Below, piece after piece: positions 52,988 through 61,807 of a stretch of 64,000 bases of DNA; the stretch's first letter is position 1; every line of letters starts with the position of its first letter. Made by a program: the position numbers and the translations under genes. The DNA comes from Denitratimonas sp037478135 (GTDB taxonomy: Bacteria; Pseudomonadota; Gammaproteobacteria; Xanthomonadales; Xanthomonadaceae), in assembly GCF_037478135.1 (NCBI RefSeq), contig NZ_JBBHDV010000008.1:73143-137142 (forward strand). The letters run 5' to 3'. A model generated the notes under the pieces. That model was given only the letters and a program-made list of their open reading frames with translations, was not told where the DNA came from and did no database searches.

Positions 52988-55315
52988 TCAGGCCCTCGTC
53001 ACCGTCAGCGATGCGCCGCTACCCGCAATCGGGGCGGTGGCGGCGTAGCCTTTTTCGATCCATGCCGCGCCGCGCGGAACGCGGACGCTGGTCTCCAGCG
53101 GCAGGCCGGCCTTGCCGCGCCCGTCATCCACCCGTGCGATGGCGCCATCTTCCAGACCCAGCGCCTGTGCATCCTCCGGATTCAGCACGATGCGCGCACC
53201 GCGGCTCAGTGGATGCGCCTGCAGCGGCGCCGAGCGGCGCAGCAATGCATCGCTGCCGTAGATCGCGCGGGTGCTGACCGCTTCCAGGCCGGCAGCGGTC
53301 TTTTCCGGGCGCTGCACCAGACCCTTGCCGGCGGCCACATCCTGCACCGTCATGCGCTCGCGCCATTGCGCCAGCTCGACGAAATCAAATCCATCCAGCT
53401 TCATCTGGCCACCCAGCGCACGCAGCACGCGCCAGCCGGCACGGGCCTGGCCCGGCAGCTTCGCGGCCGCCGCACAGGTTTGCGTGACACCATCGACATT
53501 GGTCCAGCTGCCGTCGATTTCCGGCGCCAGACCGATCGGCAGCATCACCTGCGCCAGCTTGCGCGTGGTTTCGTCGGCGAACGCGGTGAACGCCACCACC
53601 TTGGCCTGCGACAGGGCGCGCAGCGCGGTGGCGGTATCGGCGAAATCGTGTTCGGGTTCGATCCCGTACAGCACATAGGCATTGCAGGACTGACCGGCCA
53701 GCATCGCTGCCGCATCGCGTGCGCCGGGCAGCACGCCAACGCGCGCCAGACCCACGGCGTTGGCGCCGATCGGAAGCTGGTTCAGGGCGGTGCCGGTACG
53801 TTCGGTCAACGCCGTGGCCGCGGCGCGCAGCCAGGACGCCTGCGGATGCATGGCCGCCGCTTCGCCCAGGATCACGACACCGCGCGCGGCACCAGCGAGC
53901 AGTTCGGCAATGGCCTTGGCATCGGCAGCGGAAATCGGCGTGGATGCCGCTTCCGCCGGCAGGCTGGCGCCGGCCGCCGCCGCCACGCCAAGCAGCGCAT
54001 CCGGCAGCGCCGACGGCGCCAGGATATGGCGCTGTTCGCAGGCGAAATGGAAATCGAAGTCGAGCGGGTTGATCGCCACCACCTTGGCGCCACTGGTACG
54101 CTGCGCCTTGCGGATACGGTGACCCAGCATCGGCGCCTCGTGGCGCGGATTGCAGCCGACCAGCACGATGACATCGGCATTTTCGATATCGGCCAGCGGC
54201 ATCTGGAACGGCAGCGCGACCGGCGCATCGGCCAGATCGGACTGCGCGATGCGGTGGTCGATGCTGGCACTGCCGGCACCGGCCGCCAATGCCGCCAGCA
54301 GCGCGCCCTCCTCGTTCGAGGTGGACGGATGCACCAGCACGCCCAGACCATCGCCGGACTGCGCACCGATCAGCTCGGCGGCGCGCGCCAGGGCCTGTTC
54401 CCAGCTGGCTTCCTGCCAGTCGTCGCCATGGCGCACCATCGGCACCTGCAGGCGGTCGGCCGCCGCCAGCCCGGCATGGCTGTAGCGGTCGCGGTCGGAC
54501 AGCCAGTTCTCGTTGATCGCCTCGTTGTCGCGCGGCACCGTGCGCAGCACTTCACCCCGGCGCAGATGCAGCCAGAGGTTCGAGCCCAGCGCATCGTGCA
54601 CGCCGATGGATTCACGCGCGATCAGCTCCCACGGGCGGGCTCGGAAACGGAAGGGCTTGTTGGTCAGCGCGCCGACCGGGCACACATCGATGACGTTGCC
54701 CGACAGTTCGCTCTCGATCGCACGCCCGATATAGGTGCCGATCTCCATCCGGTCGCCACGGTCCATGCCGCCCAGTTCGTAGGTGCCGGTGATTTCGGTG
54801 GTGACGCGCACGCAGCGGGTGCAGTGGATGCAGCGGGTCATGTCGCTGGCCACCAGCGGCCCGAGGTTTTCGTCGGGCACGACGCGCTTGCGTTCGGTGA
54901 AGCGGCTGACCGAACGGCCATAGCCCATCGCCAGATCCTGCAATTCGCACTCGCCGCCCTGGTCGCAGACCGGGCAGTCCAGCGGGTGGTTGATCAGCAG
55001 GAATTCCATCACGTTTCGCTGCGAATCCAGCGCGCGCTTGGACTGGGTGTAGACCTTCATGCCGTCCATCACCGGGGTGGCGCAGGCCGGTGCCGGTTTC
55101 GGCGACTTTTCCACGTCTACCAGGCACATGCGGCAGTTGGCCGCGATCGGCAGCTTCTCGTGGTAGCAGAAGCGCGGGATCGGGATGCCGGCCTTGTCGG
55201 CGGCCTGGATGATCATCGAGCCCTTGGGTGCGGTCATCGGCACGCCATCGATCTCGATATTGACGTGTCCTTCCGGCGCCGGCGGCGGCGTGGTCGGCGT
55301 GGTTTGAGCGCTCAT
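52988..55315 (-). CDS. nuoG: NADH-quinone oxidoreductase subunit G
   Basis: A 775-residue iron-sulfur subunit. The N-terminus binds the N1b 2Fe-2S cluster (FCYHEKLPIAANCRMCLVD). HPLDCPVCDQGGECELQ carries the His/Cys ligands of N5, and CIHCTRCVR with VCPVGAL those of N4. The molybdopterin-oxidoreductase-like remainder has no cofactor role in complex I. The cysteines that bind the extra N7 cluster in E. coli are absent: the matching stretch reads GVHDALGSNLWLHLR. The ATG at 55315 has AAGGAG 7 bases ahead. A 124-base gap with a repeat element separates it from nuoF. Confidence 0.97.
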   Translation of the reverse strand: MSAQTTPTTPPPAPEGHVNIEIDGVPMTAPKGSMIIQAADKAGIPIPRFCYHEKLPIAANCRMCLVDVEKSPKPAPACATPVMDGMKVYTQSKRALDSQRNVMEFLLINHPLDCPVCDQGGECELQDLAMGYGRSVSRFTERKRVVPDENLGPLVASDMTRCIHCTRCVRVTTEITGTYELGGMDRGDRMEIGTYIGRAIESELSGNVIDVCPVGALTNKPFRFRARPWELIARESIGVHDALGSNLWLHLRRGEVLRTVPRDNEAINENWLSDRDRYSHAGLAAADRLQVPMVRHGDDWQEASWEQALARAAELIGAQSGDGLGVLVHPSTSNEEGALLAALAAGAGSASIDHRIAQSDLADAPVALPFQMPLADIENADVIVLVGCNPRHEAPMLGHRIRKAQRTSGAKVVAINPLDFDFHFACEQRHILAPSALPDALLGVAAAAGASLPAEAASTPISAADAKAIAELLAGAARGVVILGEAAAMHPQASWLRAAATALTERTGTALNQLPIGANAVGLARVGVLPGARDAAAMLAGQSCNAYVLYGIEPEHDFADTATALRALSQAKVVAFTAFADETTRKLAQVMLPIGLAPEIDGSWTNVDGVTQTCAAAAKLPGQARAGWRVLRALGGQMKLDGFDFVELAQWRERMTVQDVAAGKGLVQRPEKTAAGLEAVSTRAIYGSDALLRRSAPLQAHPLSRGARIVLNPEDAQALGLEDGAIARVDDGRGKAGLPLETSVRVPRGAAWIEKGYAATAPIAGSGASLTVTRA

Positions 55316-55333
55316 GCGGCAACTCCTTGCGGA

Positions 55334-55419
55334 GCAGGGAATGGAGAATGGGGAATGGAGAATGGGGAGAAGCGGGAGACGATCGTTGCCATTCCCGATT
55401 CCCGACTCCCGATTCCCGC
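55334..55419. repeat. Inverted GGAATGG/ATTCCCG repeat element between nuoF and nuoG
   Basis: The left part (about 55335-55369) is a run of GGGAATGGAGAAT units. The right part (about 55390-55418) is a run of ATTCCCGATTCCCG units, broadly its complement. The element lies in the 124-base nuoF-nuoG gap. Its arms recur in the larger element between nuoE and nuoD, so two copies sit in one operon. Confidence 0.8.
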
Positions 55420-55439
55420 GGCGCAGTCCGTATGCAGGT

Positions 55440-56756
55440 TCATGCCGCAACCTCCGAGCCAGCGCGCGCGTCCACCATCGAACGGCCGTGGTTCACGTAG
55501 TACTCGAACTCGTGCCAGTAGTGGCGCAGGAAGCCCTGCACCGGCCACGCGGCGGCTTCACCGAAGGCGCAGATGGTGTGGCCTTCGATCTGGCCGGCGA
55601 TGCTGCGCAGCAGGTTCACGTCATCGAGCGTGGCCTTGCCTTCGACGATGCGGTTCAGCGCGCGGAACATCCAGCCGGTGCCTTCGCGGCACGGGGTGCA
55701 CTGGCCGCAGGATTCGTAGTAGTAGAAACGGCTGATGCGCTGGCAGGCGCGCACCATGCAGGTGGTTTCGTCCATGACGATGACCGCACCCGAACCCAGG
55801 CCGGAACCGGCCTTCTGGATCGAGTCGTAGTCCATCGTGCAGTCCATCATGATCTCGGCCGGCAGCACCGGCATCGACGAGCCGCCGGGGATCACACCCT
55901 TCAACTTGTTGCCGTTGCGCACGCCGCCGGCCATTTCCAGCAGCTCGGAGAACGGCGTGCCGAGGCGGACTTCATAGTTGCCCGGCTTGTTGACGTGACC
56001 GGACACCGAGAACACCTTGGCGCCGCCATTGTTCGGCTTGCCCAGGCCCATGAACCATTCCGGTCCATTGCGGATGATCGCCGGCACCGAGGCATAGGTT
56101 TCGGTGTTGTTGATCGTGGTGGGCTTGCCGTACAGGCCGAAATTGGCCGGGAACGGCGGCTTGTAGCGCGGCTGGCCCTTCTTGCCTTCCAGCGACTCCA
56201 TCAGTGCGGTTTCTTCGCCGCAGATATAGGCGCCGGCGCCGAGCGCGGCGTGGATCTGCACATTGACGCCGCTGCCCAGCAGGTTCTCGCCCAGCCAGCC
56301 GTGTTCACGGGCTTCCTTCAGGGCGTTGTCGAAACGCTCGAACGGCTCGTGGTGGAACTCGCCACGCAGGTAGTTGTAGGCCACATCCGAACCGACCGCG
56401 TAGCAGGCGATCGCCATGCCTTCCAGCACCGCATGCGGGTTGTAGCGCAGGATGTCGCGGTCCTTGCAGGTGCCCGGCTCGGATTCGTCGGAGTTGCACA
56501 GGATGTACTTCTGGCCCGGCCCCTTGGGCATGAAGCTCCACTTCAGGCCGGTCGGAAAACCCGCGCCGCCACGGCCGCGCAGGCCGGACTGCTTGACCAT
56601 CTCGATCACCTGTTCCGGCGGGATCTTCTCTTCGAGGATCTTCCGCCAGGCCTGGTAGCCGCCGGTTTTCAGATAGTTTTCGTACGTCCACGGCTGATCG
56701 AAGTGCAGCGTGGTGTAGACGACGTTGTGTTCCTGGGGCACAGGTCCGAATGCCAT
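55440..56756 (-). CDS. nuoF: NADH-quinone oxidoreductase subunit F
   Basis: A 438-residue flavoprotein subunit that binds NADH and FMN and holds cluster N3. The nucleotide-binding site is GLRGRGGAGFPTGLKW (about residues 59-74). Other features are YILCNSDESEPGTCKDRD and AYICGEETALMESLEGKKG, and the 4Fe-4S ligands ESCGQCTPCREG with the fourth Cys in HTICAFGEA. Length matches the family (about 430-445). The ATG at 56756 has no strong ribosome site. An 80-base gap with a small GC-rich hairpin (around 56815-56834) separates it from nuoE. Confidence 0.98.
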   Translation of the reverse strand: MAFGPVPQEHNVVYTTLHFDQPWTYENYLKTGGYQAWRKILEEKIPPEQVIEMVKQSGLRGRGGAGFPTGLKWSFMPKGPGQKYILCNSDESEPGTCKDRDILRYNPHAVLEGMAIACYAVGSDVAYNYLRGEFHHEPFERFDNALKEAREHGWLGENLLGSGVNVQIHAALGAGAYICGEETALMESLEGKKGQPRYKPPFPANFGLYGKPTTINNTETYASVPAIIRNGPEWFMGLGKPNNGGAKVFSVSGHVNKPGNYEVRLGTPFSELLEMAGGVRNGNKLKGVIPGGSSMPVLPAEIMMDCTMDYDSIQKAGSGLGSGAVIVMDETTCMVRACQRISRFYYYESCGQCTPCREGTGWMFRALNRIVEGKATLDDVNLLRSIAGQIEGHTICAFGEAAAWPVQGFLRHYWHEFEYYVNHGRSMVDARAGSEVAA

Positions 56757-56836
56757 GACCGTTCCGATTTATTCCAGTGCACCGGGCGGGCCCGGCGCGG
56801 TTCATCCAAGGTGCGCGGCGAAGGGCCGCGCGCGTG

Positions 56837-57364
56837 TCATTCCAGTGAATCGAGAATGGCGTCGATTTTTTCCGGCGTCAGCTTTTCGTGGTAATGGCCG
56901 TTGACCGTTCCCGCCGGCGCGCCGCAGCAGGCCGCGATGCACTCCTCCTCGCGCTTGAGGTAGATGCGGCCATCCGGCGTGCTTTCGCCCAGCGAAATGC
57001 CGAGTTTCTTTTCGCAATAGCGGACGATGTCCTCGGCACCGTTGAGCCAGCACGAGATGTTGGTGCACAGCGCGACGTTGTTGCGGCCGACCGGGCGGGT
57101 CTCCAGCATCGAATAGAAGGTGGCGACCTCGTAGGCCCAGATCGGCTCGATGCCGATGTAGCGCGCCACTGCGGCGATCAGTTCATCACTGAGCCAGCCC
57201 TGGTTCTGCTCCTGCGCGGCAAAAAGGCCCTGGATCACCGCCGAGCGCGAACGCTCCGGTGGAAACTTGGTTAACCACAGGTCGATGTGATCGCGGGTCT
57301 GCTGGCTCAGCACCACCTGCGGATCGACATCCTTGACCGCCTCGAAATTGCCGGTTGCTTTCAT
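56837..57364 (-). CDS. nuoE: NADH-quinone oxidoreductase subunit E
   Basis: A 175-residue thioredoxin-fold subunit carrying the N1a 2Fe-2S cluster. Ligands are in LCTNISCWL (C-x4-C) and ECIAACCGAPA (C-x3-C). The N-terminal helical part (LWLTKFPPERSRSAVIQGLFAAQEQ, quoted in pieces) is normal. The ATG at 57364 starts the homologous region, but the bases directly ahead are the CCATTCCCGATTCCCC end of a repeat element, with no purine-rich ribosome site. The reading frame is open through the whole repeat to a GTG at 57526, so an N-terminal extension of 54 residues cannot be excluded, though it would be repeat-encoded. Confidence 0.95.
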   Translation of the reverse strand: MKATGNFEAVKDVDPQVVLSQQTRDHIDLWLTKFPPERSRSAVIQGLFAAQEQNQGWLSDELIAAVARYIGIEPIWAYEVATFYSMLETRPVGRNNVALCTNISCWLNGAEDIVRYCEKKLGISLGESTPDGRIYLKREEECIAACCGAPAGTVNGHYHEKLTPEKIDAILDSLE

Positions 57365-57541
57365 GGGGAATCGGGAATGGAGAATGGGGAATGGGGAAAA
57401 GCGGGTGCACAGCCGCCGGAAGGGATGCCTCGGGGTGCTCGAAACACCGAACCGCGCGAGGGCCGCACGCGCCTGGACGTGCGAGACACCGGAGCGCACG
57501 CAAGCTGCGCTTTCCCGATTCCCCACGCCCGATTCCCGATT
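57365..57541. repeat. Inverted-repeat element between nuoD and nuoE
   Basis: About 177 bases with a left arm GGGGAATCGGGAATGGAG... (57365-57400) and a right arm TTTCCCGATTCCCCACGCCC... (57510-57541) that are broadly complementary, around a GC-rich core of about 110 bases. The same arm motifs occur between nuoF and nuoG. It abuts the nuoE ATG and ends 8 bases before the nuoD stop. No transposase is encoded. It looks like a non-autonomous mobile or extragenic palindromic element. Confidence 0.8.
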
Positions 57542-57548
57542 GCCGGCT

Positions 57549-58802
57549 TCACCTGTCCACCTCGCCGAACACCAGGTCGTAGGTGCCGATCATCGCCACC
57601 ACGTCCGACAGCATGTGCCCGCGCACAACCTCGTCCATCGAGGACAGGTGGGCGAAACCGGGTGCACGCAGCTTGACCCGGAACGGCTTGTTGGCGCCGT
57701 CGGACACCAGATAGCAGCCGAACTCGCCCTTCGGCGCTTCCACCGCGGCATAAGTCTCGCCTTCCGGCACGACATAGCCTTCGGTAAACAGCTTGAAGTG
57801 GTGGATCAGCGCTTCCATGTCGGTCTTCATTTCCTCGCGGCTTGGCGGTCCGATCTTGAAATCGCGGATCATCACCGGGCCTTCGAGGGTGCGCAGCTTG
57901 GCCACGCACTGTTTGATGATGCGCGCCGACTCGCGCATCTCGGCCACCTTGATCAGGTAGCGGTCGTAGCAGTCGCCGGCGGTGCCTACCGGGATGTCGA
58001 AGTCCACTTCGGCGTACTTGGCATAAGGCTGCTTCTTGCGCACGTCCCAGGCGATACCGGTGGAGCGCAGCATGTGGCCGGTCATGCCCCAGGCCAGCGC
58101 CTGCTCCTGCGACACCACACCGATGCCGACGGTGCGCTGCTTCCAGATGCGGTTTTCGGTCAGCAGGGTTTCGTATTCATCGACGCGCTGCGGGAAGTCG
58201 TCGCAGAAGGCGTCGAGGAAATCGAGCATCGAACCTTCACGCCAGGCGTTCAGGCGCTTCAGCTCCTTGCCCTTGTGCCACGGGGTTTCCTTGTATTGCG
58301 GCATCTGATCCGGCAGATCGCGGTAAACGCCACCGGGACGGTAGTAGGCCGCATGCATGCGCGCGCCTGAGACCGCCTCGTAGCAGTCCATCAGCTCCTC
58401 GCGCTCGCGGAAGGCGTACAGCATCACCGCCATCGCGCCCAGATCCAGGCCGTTGGCACCGACCCACATCAGGTGATTGAGGATACGGGTGATCTCGTCG
58501 AACATCGTGCGGATCCACAGCGCACGTTCGGGCACCTGGATGCCGAGCAGGTTTTCGATCGCCATCACATAGGCGTGCTCGTTGCACATCATCGAGACGT
58601 AGTCCAGGCGATCCATATAGCCGATCGACTGGTTGAACGGCTTGGATTCGGCCAGCTTTTCGGTGCCGCGATGCAGCAGGCCGACGTGCGGATCGGCACG
58701 CTGCACGACCTCGCCTTCCATCTCCAGCACCAGGCGCAGCACACCGTGCGCGGCCGGATGCTGGGGGCCGAAGTTCAGGCTGTAATTGCGGATTTCCTGC
58801 AT
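57549..58802 (-). CDS. nuoD: NADH-quinone oxidoreductase subunit D
   Basis: A 417-residue 49-kDa-type subunit derived from the NiFe-hydrogenase large subunit, which lines the quinone site. It has NFGPQHPAAHGVLRLVLE with the quinone-site His, GLLHRGTEKLAE, DRLDYVSMMCNEHAYVMAIE (Tyr of the quinone headgroup site) and APKGEFGCYLVSDG. The C-terminal MDEVVRGHMLSDVVAMIGTYDLVFGEVDR block is also characteristic. It is separate from nuoC, unlike the fused NuoCD of E. coli. The ATG is 3 bases after the nuoC stop. Confidence 0.98.
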   Translation of the reverse strand: MQEIRNYSLNFGPQHPAAHGVLRLVLEMEGEVVQRADPHVGLLHRGTEKLAESKPFNQSIGYMDRLDYVSMMCNEHAYVMAIENLLGIQVPERALWIRTMFDEITRILNHLMWVGANGLDLGAMAVMLYAFREREELMDCYEAVSGARMHAAYYRPGGVYRDLPDQMPQYKETPWHKGKELKRLNAWREGSMLDFLDAFCDDFPQRVDEYETLLTENRIWKQRTVGIGVVSQEQALAWGMTGHMLRSTGIAWDVRKKQPYAKYAEVDFDIPVGTAGDCYDRYLIKVAEMRESARIIKQCVAKLRTLEGPVMIRDFKIGPPSREEMKTDMEALIHHFKLFTEGYVVPEGETYAAVEAPKGEFGCYLVSDGANKPFRVKLRAPGFAHLSSMDEVVRGHMLSDVVAMIGTYDLVFGEVDR

Positions 58803-58805
58803 GGT

Positions 58806-59549
58806 TTATTTCCCCGCCGCCGCGTTGGCGATTTCGGCTTCGGCCTGCTCGCGGCGCGAGTCCTGGCGCAGCACGCGCGGCACCAGCACGCGCGGCTCGA
58901 TCGTGACCGGCTGGTAGATGACACGTTCCTGTTCGGCGTCGTAACGCACTTCGACATTGCCGATCAGTGGGAAGTCCTTGCGGAACGGATGCCCGACGAA
59001 ACCGTAGTCGGTCAGGATGCGGCGCAGATCCGGATGTCCTTCATAGACGATGCCGAACAGATCGAAGGCCTCGCGCTCGAACCAGTTGACGCCCGGCCAC
59101 ACATCCACCAGCGAAGGAATCACCGGCAGCGCATCATCACCGGCGTAGGTGCGCAGACGCAGACGCTGGTTGTTGCGGATCGACAAAAGGTGCACGACCG
59201 AGGCGAAACGCTTTGCCTGGCGGTCCGGACGCGGGCGCGAATCCCAGTCGAAACGGCCCGGACCCAGGCCTTCGACACCACGCGAATAACCTTCGGAAGT
59301 GGCGTCTTCGGTGTCCCATTCGACCTGGCCGTAGCCCAGATAGTCGATACCGCACAGGTCAGTGAGCTGCTCGAAGCCGAATTCCGGCTCGTCGCGCAGG
59401 ACGCGCGCCACTTCGAGCAGGCGGTCGGGCGCCACCACCAGGGTGACTTCGCCGTGGGCATGGGCGTAGGTGTGCTCGATGCATTCCACGATCCGGTCGC
59501 CGAATCGGGCCTGCAGACGCTGCGCTAGGGTGTTTTCTGGCTCGGCCAT
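58806..59549 (-). CDS. nuoC: NADH-quinone oxidoreductase subunit C
   Basis: A 247-residue 30-kDa-type subunit of the peripheral arm. Conserved motifs are FEQLTDLCGIDYLGYGQVEW, RFASVVHLLSIRNNQRLRLR and the family signature VWPGVNWFEREAFDLFGIVY followed by EGHPDLRRILTDYGFVGHP and FRKDFPL. The C-terminal tail is Ala/Glu-rich. The ATG at 59549 has an AAGGAAGG site. It lies 40 bases after nuoB. Confidence 0.97.
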   Translation of the reverse strand: MAEPENTLAQRLQARFGDRIVECIEHTYAHAHGEVTLVVAPDRLLEVARVLRDEPEFGFEQLTDLCGIDYLGYGQVEWDTEDATSEGYSRGVEGLGPGRFDWDSRPRPDRQAKRFASVVHLLSIRNNQRLRLRTYAGDDALPVIPSLVDVWPGVNWFEREAFDLFGIVYEGHPDLRRILTDYGFVGHPFRKDFPLIGNVEVRYDAEQERVIYQPVTIEPRVLVPRVLRQDSRREQAEAEIANAAAGK

Positions 59550-59589
59550 GGAACCGCTGCCTTCCTTAAAGACGGGTGACGACGGCGCT

Positions 59590-60132
59590 TCAGCGCGCGA
59601 TGGTGTTGGTGCGGCGGATCTTCTTCTGCAGTTGCAGGATGCCGTGCGCCAGGGCTTCCGCCGTGGGCGGGCAGCCGGGCACGTAGACGTCCACCGGCAC
59701 CACCCGGTCGCAGCCGCGCACGACCGAGTACGAATAGTGGTAATAGCCGCCGCCGTTGGCGCACGAGCCCATCGATATCACCCACTTGGGGCCGGACATC
59801 TGGTCGTAGATCTTGCGCAGTGCCGGGGCCATCTTGTTGACCAGGGTGCCGGCCACGATCATCACGTCGGACTGGCGCGGGCTGGGGCGGAAGATCACAC
59901 CCATGCGGTCCAGGTCCATGCGAGCGGCGCCGGCGTGCATCATTTCCACCGCACAGCAGGCCAGACCGAAGGTCACCGGCCACATCGAACCGGTACGCGC
60001 CCAGTTCAGCAGCGCATCGACCGAAGTGGTGGCAAAGCCACGCTCCAGCAGCGGGTTCTCGCCCTCCGGCAACAGGATGTCGTCGACGCGGCCAAGGGGT
60101 TCGGGATTATGGAAAAACTGCGAAATGCTCAT
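59590..60132 (-). CDS. nuoB: NADH-quinone oxidoreductase subunit B
   Basis: A 180-residue subunit that binds cluster N2, the direct electron donor to quinone. All four ligands are visible: the tandem Cys pair in GLACCAVEMM, GSCANGGG and GCPPTAEAL. SMWPVTFGLACCAVEMMHAG and RPSPRQSDVMIVAGT are the usual surrounding blocks. Length is close to E. coli NuoB (220, with a longer tail) and to alpha/beta-proteobacterial forms. It lies 4 bases after nuoA. Confidence 0.98.
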   Translation of the reverse strand: MSISQFFHNPEPLGRVDDILLPEGENPLLERGFATTSVDALLNWARTGSMWPVTFGLACCAVEMMHAGAARMDLDRMGVIFRPSPRQSDVMIVAGTLVNKMAPALRKIYDQMSGPKWVISMGSCANGGGYYHYSYSVVRGCDRVVPVDVYVPGCPPTAEALAHGILQLQKKIRRTNTIAR

Positions 60133-60136
60133 CGTC

Positions 60137-60493
60137 TCACTCCCAGTCCAGTGCGCCCTTCTTCCACTCGTAGACGAAGCCCACGACGAGGATGCCCAGG
60201 AAAATCGTCATCGCCACGATCGCCTGCATGCCCAGATCCTTGAACACCACGGCCCAGGGGAACAGGAAGGCGATTTCCAGATCGAAGACGATGAACAGGA
60301 TGGCGATCAGGTAGTAGCGCACGTCGAAACGCATGCGCGCATCCTCGAATGCCTCGAAGCCGCATTCGTAGGGGGAGAGTTTCTCTGCACTGGGCTGCCG
60401 TGGGCCCAACAGGCTTCCGATGACCAGCAGGGCGATACCAATGCCCGCGGACACGATCAGGAACAAAAGAATCGGCAGATATTCGCCCAGCAC
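60137..60493 (-). CDS. nuoA: NADH-quinone oxidoreductase subunit A
   Basis: A 118-residue, three-helix membrane subunit. It shows LSPYECGFEAFEDARMRFDVRYYLIAILFIVFDLEIAFLFPW in part (the YECGFE loop with its Cys near the quinone site and FDVRYYLIAILFIVFDLEIA). The start is a GTG at 60493 with a GAGG site 6 bases ahead. The frame is open 23 codons upstream but without homology. First gene of the 14-gene operon. A 7-bp hairpin GTTGCAG/CTGCAAC (60515-60533) lies in its leader. Confidence 0.96.
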   Translation of the reverse strand: MLGEYLPILLFLIVSAGIGIALLVIGSLLGPRQPSAEKLSPYECGFEAFEDARMRFDVRYYLIAILFIVFDLEIAFLFPWAVVFKDLGMQAIVAMTIFLGILVVGFVYEWKKGALDWE

Positions 60494-60652
60494 GTCATCC
60501 TCGACTCGAGCAGCGTTGCAGCAGGTCTGCAACCGTTCATCGCGCCACTGGCGCGTCGGCATGCCGCGATGCGGGCGGTTCGACCAGCCCGATCCGCGCC
60601 TTCCAAGAGAAGGGGGCGATCACGCTGGCGTTCCGTGCGGTTGGCGCTCTGG
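60494..60652 (-). promoter_or_regulatory. Leader/promoter region of the nuo operon
   Basis: The 159 bases between the terminator at 60653-60696 and nuoA must carry the operon promoter. I could not pick a convincing -35/-10 pair. The only defined element is the hairpin at 60515-60533, 22 bases before the GTG. Confidence 0.4.
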
Positions 60653-60696
60653 AAAAAGCATCCGCACCCGGCTCGCGGCCGGCGGGCGCGGATGCT
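60653..60696 (-). terminator. Rho-independent terminator between the M48 protease gene and nuoA
   Basis: The 9-bp stem AGCATCCGC / GCGGATGCT encloses a GC-rich 22-base loop that can fold further. On the minus strand it is followed by TTTTT. It lies 126 bases after the M48 stop. Between stop and terminator (60697-60821) I see no gene; a small RNA is possible but unsupported. Confidence 0.85.
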
Positions 60697-60821
60697 GCAC
60701 TGCAAAATCCGTCCCACCAAGACCCGGGATTGTCGCATGCACCAACTTGAAGCGGCAACACAGGCCCATGGAGGGAGTTCATAGTGCGACCCGGTTCGCA
60801 GCCCGGGCGCGGCAATGACAA

Positions 60822-61706
60822 TCAGTTGCCGCAGTACGCCTGGCGGATCTCCAGCGCACGCGGCATCAGCTGTTGCAAGCGGGCGATGCGGGTTTCGCCG
60901 CTGGGATGGGTCGACATGAACTCCGGCGGCGCCTGTCCGGCGCTGAGCTGTCCCATCCGTTGCCACAGGCCGATCGCCTCGCGCGGGTCGTAGCAGGCCG
61001 CCGCCGCCAGCATCAGCCCGACTTCGTCGGCCTCGCTTTCGTGCTCGCGCGAGAACGGCAGCAGCATGCCGTACTGCGCACCGGCACCCATCACCGCCAT
61101 CACCGCGCGCTGCTGCTGCGGATCCATGTCGCTGACCGCCATGCCGGTGGCCATCGAACCGATCTGCGCCAGCTTCTGCTGCGCCATGCGCTCGGCACTG
61201 TGACGCAGCAGTGCATGTGCGATCTCGTGCCCCATGATCGCCGCCAGCGCATCCAGATTCTGCGCCACCGGAATGATGCCGGTGTAGACCGCGATCTTGC
61301 CGCCGGGCAGGCAGAAGGCGTTGGCCTGATCGGACTGGATCACGCTCACATCCCAGTCGAAGGCATTCCACTGGATCGACGGCTTGACCCCGCGCGCGGC
61401 GGCCAGATCGGCCTCGACCCGTGGCCCGACTTGAATCAGACGGGCAGCAATGTCGCGGACTTGACCGGGCAACTGGCCCTGCGTCACGACATTGGATTCA
61501 GACAGGATCTGGCGGTAGGCCTGCAAGCCCATCGCCGCCTCCTGCTGCGGGTCGGAGCTGATCAACTGGGTGCGCCCGGTAAAGGCCGCATCCTGCTGGT
61601 TGGAGAACCAGTAGTAGCCGGCGTACAGCGCGAACAGGATCAGCACCCACCATCGAAAACCACCGCGCCGACGTGGCGTGGCGGGGCCCTGGCGCATCGT
61701 GTTCAT
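60822..61706 (-). CDS. M48-family metalloprotease
   Basis: A 294-residue zinc protease. An N-terminal membrane anchor (about residues 18-34, FRWWVLILFALYAGYYW) is followed by the protease domain. The zinc motif is HEIAH (160-164) and the third ligand is in EHESEADEVGL. The product resembles the YcaL/LoiP/BepA group, which degrades misfolded outer-membrane proteins in the periplasm, but has no TPR domain. The ATG at 61706 has a CCGGAG site 7 bases ahead. The frame is open further upstream into the next gene without homology. It is 101 bases downstream of the SUMF1-domain lipoprotein gene, on the same strand. Confidence 0.93.
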   Translation of the reverse strand: MNTMRQGPATPRRRGGFRWWVLILFALYAGYYWFSNQQDAAFTGRTQLISSDPQQEAAMGLQAYRQILSESNVVTQGQLPGQVRDIAARLIQVGPRVEADLAAARGVKPSIQWNAFDWDVSVIQSDQANAFCLPGGKIAVYTGIIPVAQNLDALAAIMGHEIAHALLRHSAERMAQQKLAQIGSMATGMAVSDMDPQQQRAVMAVMGAGAQYGMLLPFSREHESEADEVGLMLAAAACYDPREAIGLWQRMGQLSAGQAPPEFMSTHPSGETRIARLQQLMPRALEIRQAYCGN

Positions 61707-61807
61707 GGTGTCGCTCCGGCTGTCAGGATCAGAAGGTGCCGATGGTGCCAGAATCGGCGCCCTTGCAGCATCCTGATGTCGGCGACCGCCGGCAATGGCG
61801 CGCGCTG

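Noticed and set aside
57365..57526. Treating the open frame through the repeat as a true N-terminal extension of NuoE
   Set aside because: The extension is encoded by the inverted-repeat element, has no ribosome site and does not resemble NuoE sequences. It is kept only as a possibility in the nuoE entry.
60787..60804. CCCGGTTCGCAGCCCGG resembling a tRNA T-arm
   Set aside because: The stem does not pair in register with a 7-base loop, and no acceptor, D or anticodon arm can be built around it. Although tRNA genes are often found near nuo, none is present here.
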